The notes beneath the pieces are model-generated. The model saw only the letters and a list, made by a program, of their open reading frames with translations, made no database searches and was not told the DNA's origin. This document shows, piece after piece, positions 9,829-20,029 of a stretch of 60,402 bases of DNA (positions within the stretch are counted from its first letter, which is position 1; every line of letters starts with the position of its first letter). Source of the DNA: Nemertoderma westbladi. Taxonomy: Eukaryota; Xenacoelomorpha; Nemertodermatida; Nemertodermatidae. Location: contig JAUCBJ010002799.1 in NCBI GenBank assembly GCA_032718475.1, positions 1-60,402 of the forward strand, read 5' to 3'. The position numbers and the translations under genes were made by a program.

Positions 9829-10397
9829 TATGATTGGCACAAAGTCCCGCCACAATGTATAACAAACATTTTCTGTATAAAGATGATATAATGATAATGT
9901 AATGTTATTTGCTATAAATAAAACAAAATAAAATAAACAAATACTAAATTTAATTTGTTATCTTATGATAAATTAAATACCCCTTGTTACTAAAAGGAAG
10001 TCAAAAGTTACTAAAATGAGTCTAAAGTAGTAGCATTAATTTTCATAAAAACTACATGTACTCTCTCTCTTCATCCGTCCATCCGCTTTAGGTATCATAT
10101 TGGCTGTGGCTAATAATGTCCCAGACTGGGTAATAATGTCCCAGAGCATGTGGTGGTACGATTAAGGAACATTTTGGTTCAAAATTCAAAAATTTTTATG
10201 ATCTATTATAATGCACGATTAAATGGTGTTTCCAAATCTGAAAACCGGTATTTAATAGCTCTTTTAGTTTTTCTGTTATAACAATTTCCATTTAGGGATT
10301 CCTATTGAAATCCCTATTACTATGTATAATGAAAGGTCGATTATCTCCAAATATTTTTTATGAAATTGTCAAATTCAAAAACCTACTACTTCTACGA

Positions 10398-10575
10398 TTT
10401 TTGAGAAATTAGTCTGAAACTTTCTGTGGGTTTCTACATAGCCACACTGCATAAAATTATCACACAACTTTTTCGAAATTTTTTGTTAATTAAATTTTTT
10501 TGAGAAATTAGTCTGAAACTTTCTGTGGGTTTCTACATAGCCACACTGCATAAAATTATCACACAACTTTTTTTG
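10398..10575. repeat. Direct duplication, about 75 bases, 99-base period
   Basis: TGAGAAATTAGTCTGAAACT starts at 10402 and again at 10501. The copies are almost identical up to ATCACACAACTTTTT, so this is a local duplication with no coding content. A run of about 15 C follows at 10649-10663. Confidence 0.9.
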
Positions 10576-10708
10576 TTAATTAAATTTAATACTATTTATA
10601 TCGAAATTTATATCGATATAAATCGAAGAGCTGTCTGAAAATGGTGTACCCCCCCCCCCCCCCACCCCTTAATGTTATAGCATACGAGTTCAGCGACGGT
10701 ATCTCCAT

Positions 10709-11648
10709 AACTGGAAGATCGATCCAGAAGTAAATGGCACTCACCAGCGACGTGGAAGATCGATCCGGTAAATGCATGGCACTCACCAGTGACATGGAAG
10801 ATCGACCCGGTAAGTGCATGGCTCTCACCAGCGACGTGGAAGATCGATCCGGTAAGTGCATGGCTCTCACCAGTGACATGGAAGATCGATCCGGTAAGTG
10901 CATGGCACTCACCAGCGACGTGGAAGATCGATCCGGTAAGTGCATGGCACTCACCAGTAGTGACATGGAAGATCGATCCGGTAAGTGCATGGCTCTCACC
11001 AGTGACATGGAAGATCGATCCGGTAAGTGCATGGCACTCACCAGCGACGTGGAAGATCGATCCGGTAAGTGCATGGCTCTCACCAGTGACATGGAAGATC
11101 GATCCGGTAAGTGCATGGCACTCACCAGCGACGTGGAAGATCGATCCGGTAAGTGCATGGCACTCACCAGTAGTGACATGGAAGATCGATCCGGTAAGTG
11201 CATGGCACTCACCAGCGACATGGAAGATCGATCCGGTAAGTGCATGGCACTCACCAGTGACATGGAAGATCGACCCGGTAAGTGCGTGGGACTCACCAGT
11301 GACATGGAAGATCGATCCGGTAGGTACATTGAACTAACCAGCGACATGGAAGATCGACCAGGTAAGTGCATGGAACTCACCAGCATCATGGAAGATCGAT
11401 CTGGTAAGTGCATGGCTCTCACCAGTGACATGGAAGATCGATCCGGTAAGTGCATGGCACTCACCAGCGACATGGAAGATCGACCCGGTAAGTGCGTGGC
11501 TCTCACCAGTGACATGGAAGATCGATCCGGTAAGTGCATGGCACTCACCAGCGACATGGAAGATCGATCTGGTAAGTGCGTGGGACTCACCAGCAACATG
11601 GAAGATCGATCTGGTAAGTACATGGAACATGAAAGATCGATACGGTAT
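10709..11648. repeat. Minisatellite, 42/45-base unit, about 21 copies with higher-order structure
   Basis: The unit contains TGGAAGATCGATCCGGTAAG followed by a TGCATGGC..CTCACCAG segment. Most units are 42 bases; two are 45 because of an extra AGT triplet. A five-unit block (213 bases) starting with GCGACGTGGA at 10831 is repeated at 11044, so amplification also happened in multi-unit steps. Because 42 and 45 are multiples of three and the unit lacks stops in several frames, long ORFs appear on both strands; these are by-products. Each unit carries GGTAAGT, a consensus 5' splice-site sequence on the plus strand. The 3' units are more diverged than the middle. Confidence 0.93.
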
Positions 11649-11689
11649 TACATGACTCGCAACACTGAAAGAGTGGTATGTTTTTAGAT

Positions 11690-13990
11690 CACAAGATTTA
11701 GGTTTAATGTCATACTCGACATTTTATTCGACATTACAGCAAACATTATTATTATTATATTTATTTTCATTGAGATTACTATTAGCAATGCAATTGTCAT
11801 TCCTTTATATATTTCTACTTGACTGTATTATAAAAATTATCATATTATAATGTCAATATATGAATATTAAGGCATTTGTTTTCACAGAGCATGGATCTCA
11901 CGTGATTTATTACAAAATGAATATCATAAATTAGATTGGTGGATACAGTAGTAACTCTTCTGTAGTTGCGCTTGACGTAACTTACTACTATTGCATAAAA
12001 ACCAGCTTGTAAAACCTACATTTAAAGCATCAAGTCATCCTGGTAGTGCAGTGCTAGCATTAGATAAGTGGCTTCAAAGCAGAGAGTAGGGTTGTTGGCG
12101 ATTTTATAGGTTGACAGAGAATCGTAAATGTGCCATGCAATATGAATGATTATGAGGAAATCAAAGTAACAGCAGCAGCATGCAGAAGCATCGTACTCAC
12201 TTACCTTTGGTTAATCGTCTGCTGGTATCTGGTAGGGAATAATGAATATAGGCCTAATCAACCCGAACTGAATGTGAAGGAGTATTATTTATATTTAAGA
12301 AGGAAGTAATATTAATATCCCCCATGCCAATATTGTAAGTGTTATTGCTCCGGTAAGACATTGTTTTCTTCCTTGATAAGCATTAGGTTGTCCACACCAA
12401 ATATTGGGAAAGCGTTATTGCACTGCATTTTGCTAGAATGTAGCCCAATATGGCTGCTACATTCCTATTCTAAACACAATAGTGCGGGGTACAATTACAG
12501 CGATTGGTGACACCCATTAGATCCATGGACCTATATGCAGCTCAAATTCGACAAGAATGGGAAGTTCTTATACCGCCTTGAGGTTATTAGTTAGTTATAT
12601 TATAAAAACAAGCTAATTGAGGTCCTTCTTGAAGACCAGTTCATAATTGATCTTAGGCAGGCACATATAAGTCATTATGGTCTTAAGCAGGCATGTATAG
12701 ATTGTTCCATTTTAGTCTACAGGAACTGGAGATCTTCCAGTGATAATATCGGAATTATTCCATTTTATAATGTCAGAATTGTTCCATTTTATTTTATTGT
12801 ATAAATTAATAGATTCTTTGATTCTAATGTGAAGTATAGATTGTTAGATGATTGTGAAACCTTTTTATTTGCAGACCCAATTTTATTTTATTGTAACTAA
12901 TTTTCATAATATTGTGTAAGTTTTATATTATTTGAGGTAGGCGCCTTCATTATGTACATGCAACTACAAAAAATATGTGTTGTGATGGTGTATCTAATGT
13001 TCATAATGTAAATTCATATTAATAATAATATCATAGATGTACATAGTTAATACCCTAGGAGGATAGATACCAACTGAATATACATAATACCGCCACTGAA
13101 TAGTAAACTTTTATATATAATATATGTAATGTATTATAATATAATGTAATATATAAACTTGGGCTCCTAACGTTTGTTTATTTTGAATATTTCAAAGAAA
13201 CGAACATAAATATATTTGTCTAGAGCGAGATGTATCTTTTAAACTAAAAATACCCTACTGTGTATATACACATATATACATATATATACATAGGCTTTCG
13301 ATTCAGTAGTGTTAGTGTTGTGTCTAAGCAAAAATTATCTATTGCAGTTGTAATATTATGCTTTATGATTGCAGTTGTCAATCCTGAATGAAGAAGTCTG
13401 ATAAGCTTGAGAATAAGGTTATGTTTGGAGATATGCATATCCATATGTACTGATACTCTAAATATTATGCAATAAATTGTTCTCTTTGAGCAATAATAAT
13501 ATTATTAAGTATTCGAAGTGACACCTAAAGGTGAAGTAGATATTGATTTCCATACAAGTTGATACCGTCAAACAAGTCGAAATTTGATGCGGCTAAGATG
13601 CAAAATTAATTACTTTAATCTGTTATGAAATCAGCAGTATAGTGCAGTTCTGCAGTAAACAGTGTCAGCTGTAAAGCTAAATCTTATTAAATAATCCCAT
13701 TATAATATATATCCAATCACTCTCATTACTTATTATGATAGCTCTATAACATGCAGTATATGAAAGCGTTTACCAAAGTAGATGGTGACTAATGTTCTCA
13801 TAATTAGGCGCTGGACTCATCATTTATAATGGGATTTTGGACTTCTATATTTTGTGTGGAAGAAGGAAAAATGCACTTGCTGCTTTCGAATACTTGATAC
13901 AGTAACCACTACTGTCTTATACCACATAAGCATTTGGAAGGCATCGACGATTTCCACTAAAGTTATAACTTTTTGTGGGCACAGCTTTTG
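11690..13990. other. Gene-free AT-rich stretch
   Basis: No exon, RNA gene or recognisable element was seen. Short A/T-rich repeats occur around 13100-13150 and 13250-13290. A downstream exon of the Ig gene could lie here or further left, but I could not find one with a matching phase. Confidence 0.4.
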
Positions 13991-13998
13991 CAAAGTCG

Positions 13999-14071
13999 GC
14001 AATGACGGATGGGATCGAACTTATTGACCACCGGGTTGGAAGTCTGATGCTCTAACCATTCAGCTGTCGGC
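13999..14071 (-). repeat. tRNA-derived SINE head
   Basis: On the minus strand, about 72 bases read like a tRNA: GCCGACAGC, an A box (TGGTTAGAGC, 14049-14058), an anticodon-like arm, and a B box (GTTCGATCC, 14012-14020). It then continues into unrelated sequence with no 3' CCA or clean acceptor pairing. That pattern is a SINE head with internal pol III promoter boxes and not a working tRNA gene. The 3' limit of the SINE body (perhaps to about 13800) is not resolved. Confidence 0.65.
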
Positions 14072-14533
14072 TCAGGTCAAATATAGACTTGGAAATACTA
14101 CCTGACACCTTGTACGTCCGCAATTTACCTCCTCATGTCCCCCATCTGTCAATACCATCATATGCTGCCACTACTGTGCTCAAACCTACAGTACTTGGCC
14201 ACTAAAAAGTGACATTCAGATCAGATCAGGTTTGGCACGGTATATTAACGATGGATGATCTTTAATGCTGATGGGTTCATTTAATGGATGAAGTCGATCA
14301 GTGCTGCTTATCATGCATGAAAGCACAAAATTAATAAATAAATATTCAAAATTAAAAAAAAATTAAACTCAAAGGACAGTAATAACTTATTTATTGATAT
14401 ATAATAACAATCTTATGATATTAATTAATTATTTTGCATAAAACTGTTCTTAAGTTATGGATTTTAATCAACCACAAAGGTTGATTTATTACGTTTAAAA
14501 TTAATTCCAAAAAAATTACCCATAAATACTAAC

Positions 14534-14716
14534 CATTAGCAATCAGAGTGAACCTTGACACTGACATGTCAACAGGTGTCCCGTTATGGAACCATTGTAT
14601 GTCAGGATATGGGGAACCATTTGTTTCACAAGGTATCGCAGCGGAGCGCATAGGGGCGCTGCGTATCGATTGTTGAGTTGGTGGAGTTATTGTAGGAAAT
14701 CCATTCTTTGCCTTAT
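14534..14716 (-). CDS. Ig-superfamily gene, coding exon 4 (start of second Ig domain)
   Basis: The exon is bounded by TTTATTTAG at its 5' end and by G|GTTAGT at its 3' end. It is 183 bases, phase 1 in and phase 1 out, matching the donor phase of exon 3. It encodes the first half of an I-set-like Ig domain: a Pro/Thr-rich lead, then IPCETNGSPYPDIQWFHNGT, which has the B-strand Cys and the C-strand Trp. The remainder with YxC must be in a downstream exon that I did not find. The style resembles extracellular Ig domains of adhesion receptors such as PTK7, but two domains are not enough to name the gene. Confidence 0.75.
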
Positions 14717-14968
14717 CTAAATAAACCAGTGAAATTTAAGGTTGTTAAAGTTCCTGAGCCAATAGACACTGCAATACTCTGCATTCATTCTGTATGCGGG
14801 ACAGTAAGTGGAGGTTCAGTAATGGAGCAGGACCTCATCACCTAGAATTTACTATTATTTGTTTTTTGTTGCGTTTTCAGTTATCAAAATTATCAACATT
14901 ACTCTCTGGTAGAATGGTCGGCTTTTTAACTTCTCACTTGATAAATTAAATACATTAAAATATCAAAC

Positions 14969-15106
14969 CTTTTTGAACAATAGTAATGTTGGCTTCTGCT
15001 GTGATTGCGTTATTTGAGGAGTCGGTTACTGAGCAACCATATATTATGATCGACCTTTTTATGGGAAGATCTGACACCCATAATATTGTACCCCCTTGTG
15101 GGATCG
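14969..15106 (-). CDS. Ig-superfamily gene, coding exon 3 (end of first Ig domain)
   Basis: The acceptor is GTTATAG and the donor G|GTTTGA; 138 bases, phase 1 to phase 1. It encodes a GGTILWVSDL strand, then IIYGCSVTDSSNNAI and ANITIVQK. This is the E-F-G part of an Ig fold, with the second disulphide Cys in YGC and a typical closing beta strand. Joined in phase with exon 2 it completes one Ig domain. The donor is weaker than that of exon 2 (GTTTGA against GTAAGT). Confidence 0.75.
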
Positions 15107-15677
15107 CTATAACAAAACATAATTTATTATATAATTTAAAAACACACAATAACTACTAATATGACCAAAATTTTGTAATACTTATGATATTTAACCAACA
15201 GCATCATCAGCATAACACAACAGATAAGTTAGATATAGATGCAGTAATAGCTCCTATTGGAGAGTTATGCGTATATTTTACAATTATTTTTTTTAAATAG
15301 TTATAATATCCGACTAATCGCTCTTACAAATATTGTGCTTATTGTGATTAGGAATAGTGTAGCTGATGAGTGAAACACATATGCAAAAATATAACTAAAT
15401 ATAAAATAATATTTTTCCCTAATTATTTTAGAATTGAGAAAAACCTTTTTAGAACAATATTGAAGGGTTACGTTAAACCCAAAAATTTTCATATTTAATA
15501 GTAGCGATTTTTAAGTGACTGAGTGGTTTATATATTTTGAGAAAATACAATTTAATGTGCTTTACTATATATATATATATATATGGATTATAATAAGAGT
15601 GGTACACTAAAGCTGGAAAATAATAATATATTTAAAATGGGAGAATCTTTTAGGCTCATTAAGCCAAGGGAATGGAC

Positions 15678-15854
15678 TATCTGTTCACCACCATGGGTGA
15701 TCTTCCACAGTAAACCCTTCCACTATGTTTCCTAAAGGAATGCCTGTTCACCACCATGGTTGATCTTCCACAGTAAACCCTTCCACACTGTTTCCTAAAG
15801 GAATGCCTGTTCACCACCATGGCCGATCTTCCACAGTAAACCCTTCCACTCTGG
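15678..15854. repeat. Tandem repeat, 63-base unit, three copies
   Basis: TGTTCACCACCATGG..GATCTTCCACAGTAAACCC recurs three times at a 63-base period, separated by a TTTCCTAAAGGAATGCC segment. The minus strand reads through all three copies because 63 is a multiple of three; there is no sign that this is a gene. It lies in an intron of the Ig gene. Confidence 0.9.
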
Positions 15855-16097
15855 GAGATTGCTAAATTTATATACAAATAATTTGATTCTTAAATTGTTA
15901 CTTTTTCGCTCGAATAAACCCCAAAATTTGGAGACTTTTTTCCCTAGGTAAAAAAGTTACTCTTAGGATTATCATTCTGATATGGGTCCCAATTGTCTTG
16001 GCCTCATATGTCGGGGTCCCAATTCTCCTATATCACAATTAATTATTCATATTTATACATATTGTAGCTATTGCAGTACTGATTTGTGACCACTTAC

Positions 16098-16280
16098 ATT
16101 TCACATCCGAAATGGAATTAACTGGTTTACGGTTGCCCTTGTTGTTCACTTTGTACCAAGAATATCTTAAATCTGAGTCTCCCTTGCCACCAATCGAAGC
16201 TTTACATATCAAAGGCACGGGGTTGGTGGTGTCCGAGAGTATAACTCTATCACCAGGTCTCATAGTGAAACTTGGGCCAC
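16098..16280 (-). CDS. Ig-superfamily gene, coding exon 2 (first half of first Ig domain)
   Basis: The acceptor is TGTTATTTCAG and the donor T|GTAAGTGG, a strong consensus; 183 bases, phase 1 to phase 1. It encodes PSFTMRPGDRVIL, then VPLICKASIGGKGDSDLRYS, then WYKVNN. That is the A-C part of an Ig domain with the B-strand Cys and C-strand Trp. Its entry phase matches the signal-peptide exon at 32351-32432 about 16 kb upstream, giving an ordinary secreted or type I membrane arrangement. Other small exons in that intron cannot be excluded. Confidence 0.78.
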
Positions 16281-16724
16281 CTGAAATAACATTGTAATGT
16301 TAAGGTTGTAGGCAGTTTAGAAACATTTTTGCTAAAACAAACCATTTCATCAGGAACTCAATCAATGCAAATCGTAATAAAACATGTACTATAACTGCTA
16401 CCGATATAATTAAATCAACCATACCATACCATTAAAATAAAGATCCCAAGAGAGCCAACCAAAAAAATATTTCTAGCCTTCATATTTTAATTTTAAGATG
16501 AAAACATGCTCCACACTGCATCCAAATTACATTGCTTTTAATTCAATAAACATACTTAATTATAGATATGCTTGGATATATTCTCTAGGATCACGACATC
16601 ATGATACAAAATTATTTTCACTGTCTCAAATGGATCAAATACACAAAACTGAAATAATTGATAAAATTGAATAATTAGTAAAATAAAATTGAAATTAGTG
16701 TGATGGCAATTAAATCAGTGAAAT

Positions 16725-16800
16725 AATTGCTGTAATTAAATCACTGTATGATGGTTCCACAACGTTTTTCTGTGCAACAGATGGAAAGAGTAGATACAGA
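16725..16800 (+). pseudogene. Short relic of an RTE-like reverse transcriptase
   Basis: About 25 codons read IKSLYDGSTTFFCATDG, matching the IRSVYDGSTTFVSTVDG segment of the intact copy at 4165-5979. The flanks are too decayed to align. Confidence 0.55.
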
Positions 16801-16924
16801 CTGATTAGAATTTTCAAGGATTCCCATCAGAATTTTAGATTTTCATGTCAGAAAACGCGCGAATCATGTACTGTGCTGCATTGAAATACCAGCCAGTATT
16901 TTATCATAGTTGTATTACTACTAC

Positions 16925-17420
16925 TAGGTCGAGTGAGCTCAGACAGTGGAAATGAGATCCTTCCAGGATTCCCGATTCTCCATAGTTGTCGCAATTTCTC
17001 TTCTCTCATTTACACTGTGGCTCGAAAGAACCTCAGGTGCCTGGAGAGATCTGATTTCCAGATGGTATCCATTTTTTATAGAACTACCCAGGCCTTAACT
17101 TTCCTACTACCTTCTATGCCTTTTTTGCTACTCTCTATCCATGATCCAAGGTACTGGAAGTCGTCGACCTTCCTTAGTTGATTATTATTATTTGTTGTCA
17201 AGTTTCCATTAACATTAAAAGTCACGACTTCGGTCTTGGTAGCATATTATAGCCAACCTCCTTAGCAGCCCTCCCCAGTTTATTCAGTAGAAGCTGTGCA
17301 TCTGCTAGAGTATTAGATAGCAGGGTAATGTCATCCGCAAAGTCGGTTTCTGTTACTGTAGTTACCGGATATCTGCTTCTTCTGCGTTCTTGTAGTGTGA
17401 ATCCCAGATCTTACCCTTTG
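16925..17420 (-). pseudogene. Diverged RTE-like reverse transcriptase fragment
   Basis: Read on the minus strand, TDFADDITLLSNTLADAQLL (FADD near 17330) is followed by LLNKLGRAAKEVGYN. After a break come VDDFQYLGSWIESSKKG and IWKSDLSRHLRFFRATV. The order matches the RTE family copies, but the sequence is clearly a different subfamily, with an in-frame stop near 17100 and a shift near 17240. It lies in the large intron of the Ig gene. Confidence 0.75.
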
Positions 17421-18281
17421 TGGTTTTTTTATTGCATTTTTTATATGCAAAAAAATAATTTATAAAGTAAATAATCGCATTGTTGAACAATTTACAATAG
17501 ATACACTTTCTGTATTATAACTCAAAAACGCGGCTGTCAATTAAGTCTGATTTTTAATCTGGTAATATGGAGTACATTCACTAGTGGCTAGGAATGATGT
17601 GCTGTAATTGAGTAAAATTAGGCGGCTTCAGTAAAACGTCGTTGGTGCATGCATGGCTAGTGTTGAAGCTCTGCCTACAGCCTAGGGGTAAAATTGCCAG
17701 AAAAGATGTCGAGAAAATTCCCCTGTCATTTCAAACGCGAGTTTAATTACTGTGTGTGCAATGTGCATCACATGTAGTATGTATCCCAAGTAGGGAGCAT
17801 TGGTTATTTAAGATCTCTAACAAACTGACAGGAATCGTGTTAATTCCTGATGTGTTGTTGATAGCTGCTGCCAGCAAGGAATATGAAACCTACACGAATC
17901 ACGCTCTACTGGTTCAGAACTTCACTAATTTCACGCTTCTATTGTATTTGACTTATATAGTGAGCATGGTAGTTGTGGGAACCGTGTATCAATGATGGTC
18001 AATATGGGGGAGGAGTGTGACACATAGTACATGGTATGTATGTTATTGTATGTTTTATGTGTATTGTTACTAATGCATAATACTGTATTGTTACTAATAC
18101 ACTACTGCACCTCTATAAGGTGCATGCGCGCTGTGACTCTCTTCACCAGCCTAGTTTGTCTTTTGCTAAGTTTCTTTGTTTGTCTAGGTCGTCAGTGTTT
18201 ACCAGTTATAATAAAAAATAGCTCATTGACTTCCTTTTTGATTGCCTTGAACAGACAGCAGAGCCTTCCCATACCCTTTCT

Positions 18282-19400
18282 TCATTGTAGTGCTTCTTGG
18301 GAGACAATAGCATTCATCGCTTTCTGTGAGGGAGTGTTGGTATTCTGCCTGAGAATATGCCCTATAATGGTTATAGAGGTTATTCTAGAACACTTTACAT
18401 CCCCTGATATCGTTGAGGTTTTAGTAATTTTATATAGGTCCACATTACTAATTTTACGAGGCCAAGATATCCCGATCATACGATGTAGATGACGATGATG
18501 GAATGCATTACGTTTTTCAAGAAGGTTTTTGGTCGTTCCCCATGTCCCACTATTGTACAGCAGGATAGGCCAGACAAAAGCATTCCAAACTTTGATTCTT
18601 ATTGATAGGGGGATCTTTTTGCTACATGGTTGAATTTGTTTCTTGCAAATGCCCCTACTCGATCTGCATTCGTGATGTGATGTCTTCTCAAATGACAAGA
18701 AGCAAGCTGAGGAATTTGGATTTATGCCAGGATTCATCACCCCTCAATGTGGTGTCATCTTCAAGGTATATTTTAGTCCATTCCGTTTTTGTAGAATTTA
18801 TTAATAAATCATATTGGGGGAATTTGTTGCAGCATACGTGAAATATATTTTCCAGATGCTGCTCACTGGTTGATATAAAATCCAGATCATCTGCGTATTG
18901 CGATTCCCCTGGTATGCCTAATGCATCATTAGTAGGGTTTTTTTGGAAGTTCTTCTTATGTGAGCATTAGCACATCCTCAAAGTAGGTTGTGAATGCGTT
19001 AGGTGAGAAACCATCTCCTTGTAGAGTTCCCACCTTGGTGCTAAACTTCTCCGATTTAACTTTAAGTTTTAGTTGGAGTGTTGTGGTTGATAGTAGCGTG
19101 TATGCAATTCTATGTTGATCGGAACCATGATATGACCGGTTATTTCTCCTATAAGGTTTAACAGACACGTGTCGAATGCTGAGATTAAGTCAGTCCTGAG
19201 AACATAGAGTTCTGTGTTCTTCGAGAACATGAGGACAACCATTAATATTCTTTGAGCAAACACCAGATCACTTGTTGAGCGATGCTTGCTTATGGTATGC
19301 TGCTTGGCTTTGTGGGAGAAAACGCTTAAAAGGTTCTTCACAGTGATTGGGCTCTATTGTCGAAATAATTTTCCATAATGAATTCAACACTGTAATGGGG
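18282..19400 (-). pseudogene. Non-LTR reverse transcriptase pseudogene of a second family
   Basis: From right to left on the minus strand: ISKHRSTSDLVFAQRILMV, then YVLRTDLISAFDT (motif A), then KVGTLQGDGFSPNAF (motif B). QYADDLDFISTSEQHLENIF follows (motif C, YADD at 18886-18897). Last come KVWNAFVWPILLYNSGTWGT and HRHLHRMIGISWPRKISNVD. All catalytic blocks are present but in different frames, so it is dead. The family differs from the RTE copies (YADD, not FADD, and a different C-terminus); I cannot assign a clade with confidence. Confidence 0.8.
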
Positions 19401-19769
19401 TGCAAACTTTTAACTGGACCTTTTGGTTTGAGTGGTTATTTGCAGAAAGCATTGCAGGCCACTTCCAACGCTCGTATTATCTTATTTTCCAGTTATAATA
19501 TCATTTAGTATGTCTGCGAGTACATCATGCAAATATGTTGTTGTCCGATAACACATATTTATATAGTTCTGCTTCTAGACTATCAGATTACACAATTGTA
19601 TAAACTTATCAAACCTGCCGACAATCATATATATATGGATGGAGTCAAAAAAATACTCGACAGTGTTCTAGAATTTTTATTGTTACCCCCATCAATTTAC
19701 TACTCATAGTACTGATATACAATTTGTAATTTATCATTGCTGTCACTAACATGAATCATTTTCTGTTAT

Positions 19770-20022
19770 GGGGGGCTAGCATGAATGGGGGGGAGAGGGG
19801 GGTAACAGGAATGGGGGCTAACAGCACTGAAGGGGGGGTAACAGGAATGAGGGGCCATCAGGAATCGGGGTCTAACAGGAATACCCCCTATTCTTGTTAG
19901 CCCCTGATTCTAGTTAGCGTCCCATTCCTGTCCCCCCCCCCCTCCTTCCAGTGCCCGGGGGGGGGGGGAGGGGGTAACAGGAATCACTGTCTGAGGCAGG
20001 GGGGGGGGGGGGGGGGGTTGGG
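19770..20022. repeat. G-rich degenerate repeat with inverted motif and long G runs
   Basis: GGGGGTAACAGGAATG-type units recur several times from 19790. The reverse complement ATTCCTGTTAGCCCC-type sequence occurs around 19880-19930, so the segment can fold back. It includes C runs near 19935, a G run near 19960 and a G run of about 17 near 20005. G-quadruplex or hairpin formation is plausible. Confidence 0.75.
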
Positions 20023-20029
20023 GGAAACA

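Noticed and set aside
10592-11687. Repeat proteins of over 300 residues on both strands
   Set aside because: They come from the 42/45-base minisatellite, whose unit length is a multiple of three and lacks stops. There is no signal, promoter or independent domain.
12175-12245. Tiny minus-strand exon between an acceptor-like CCTACCAG and a donor CAAAG|GTAAGT
   Set aside because: It would be about 24 bases, has no Ig-fold residues, and no other support; chance match to splice consensus is likely.
13999-14071. Functional tRNA gene on the minus strand
   Set aside because: The pol III boxes are present but acceptor-stem pairing is poor and the sequence continues as a repeat body; a SINE head fits better.
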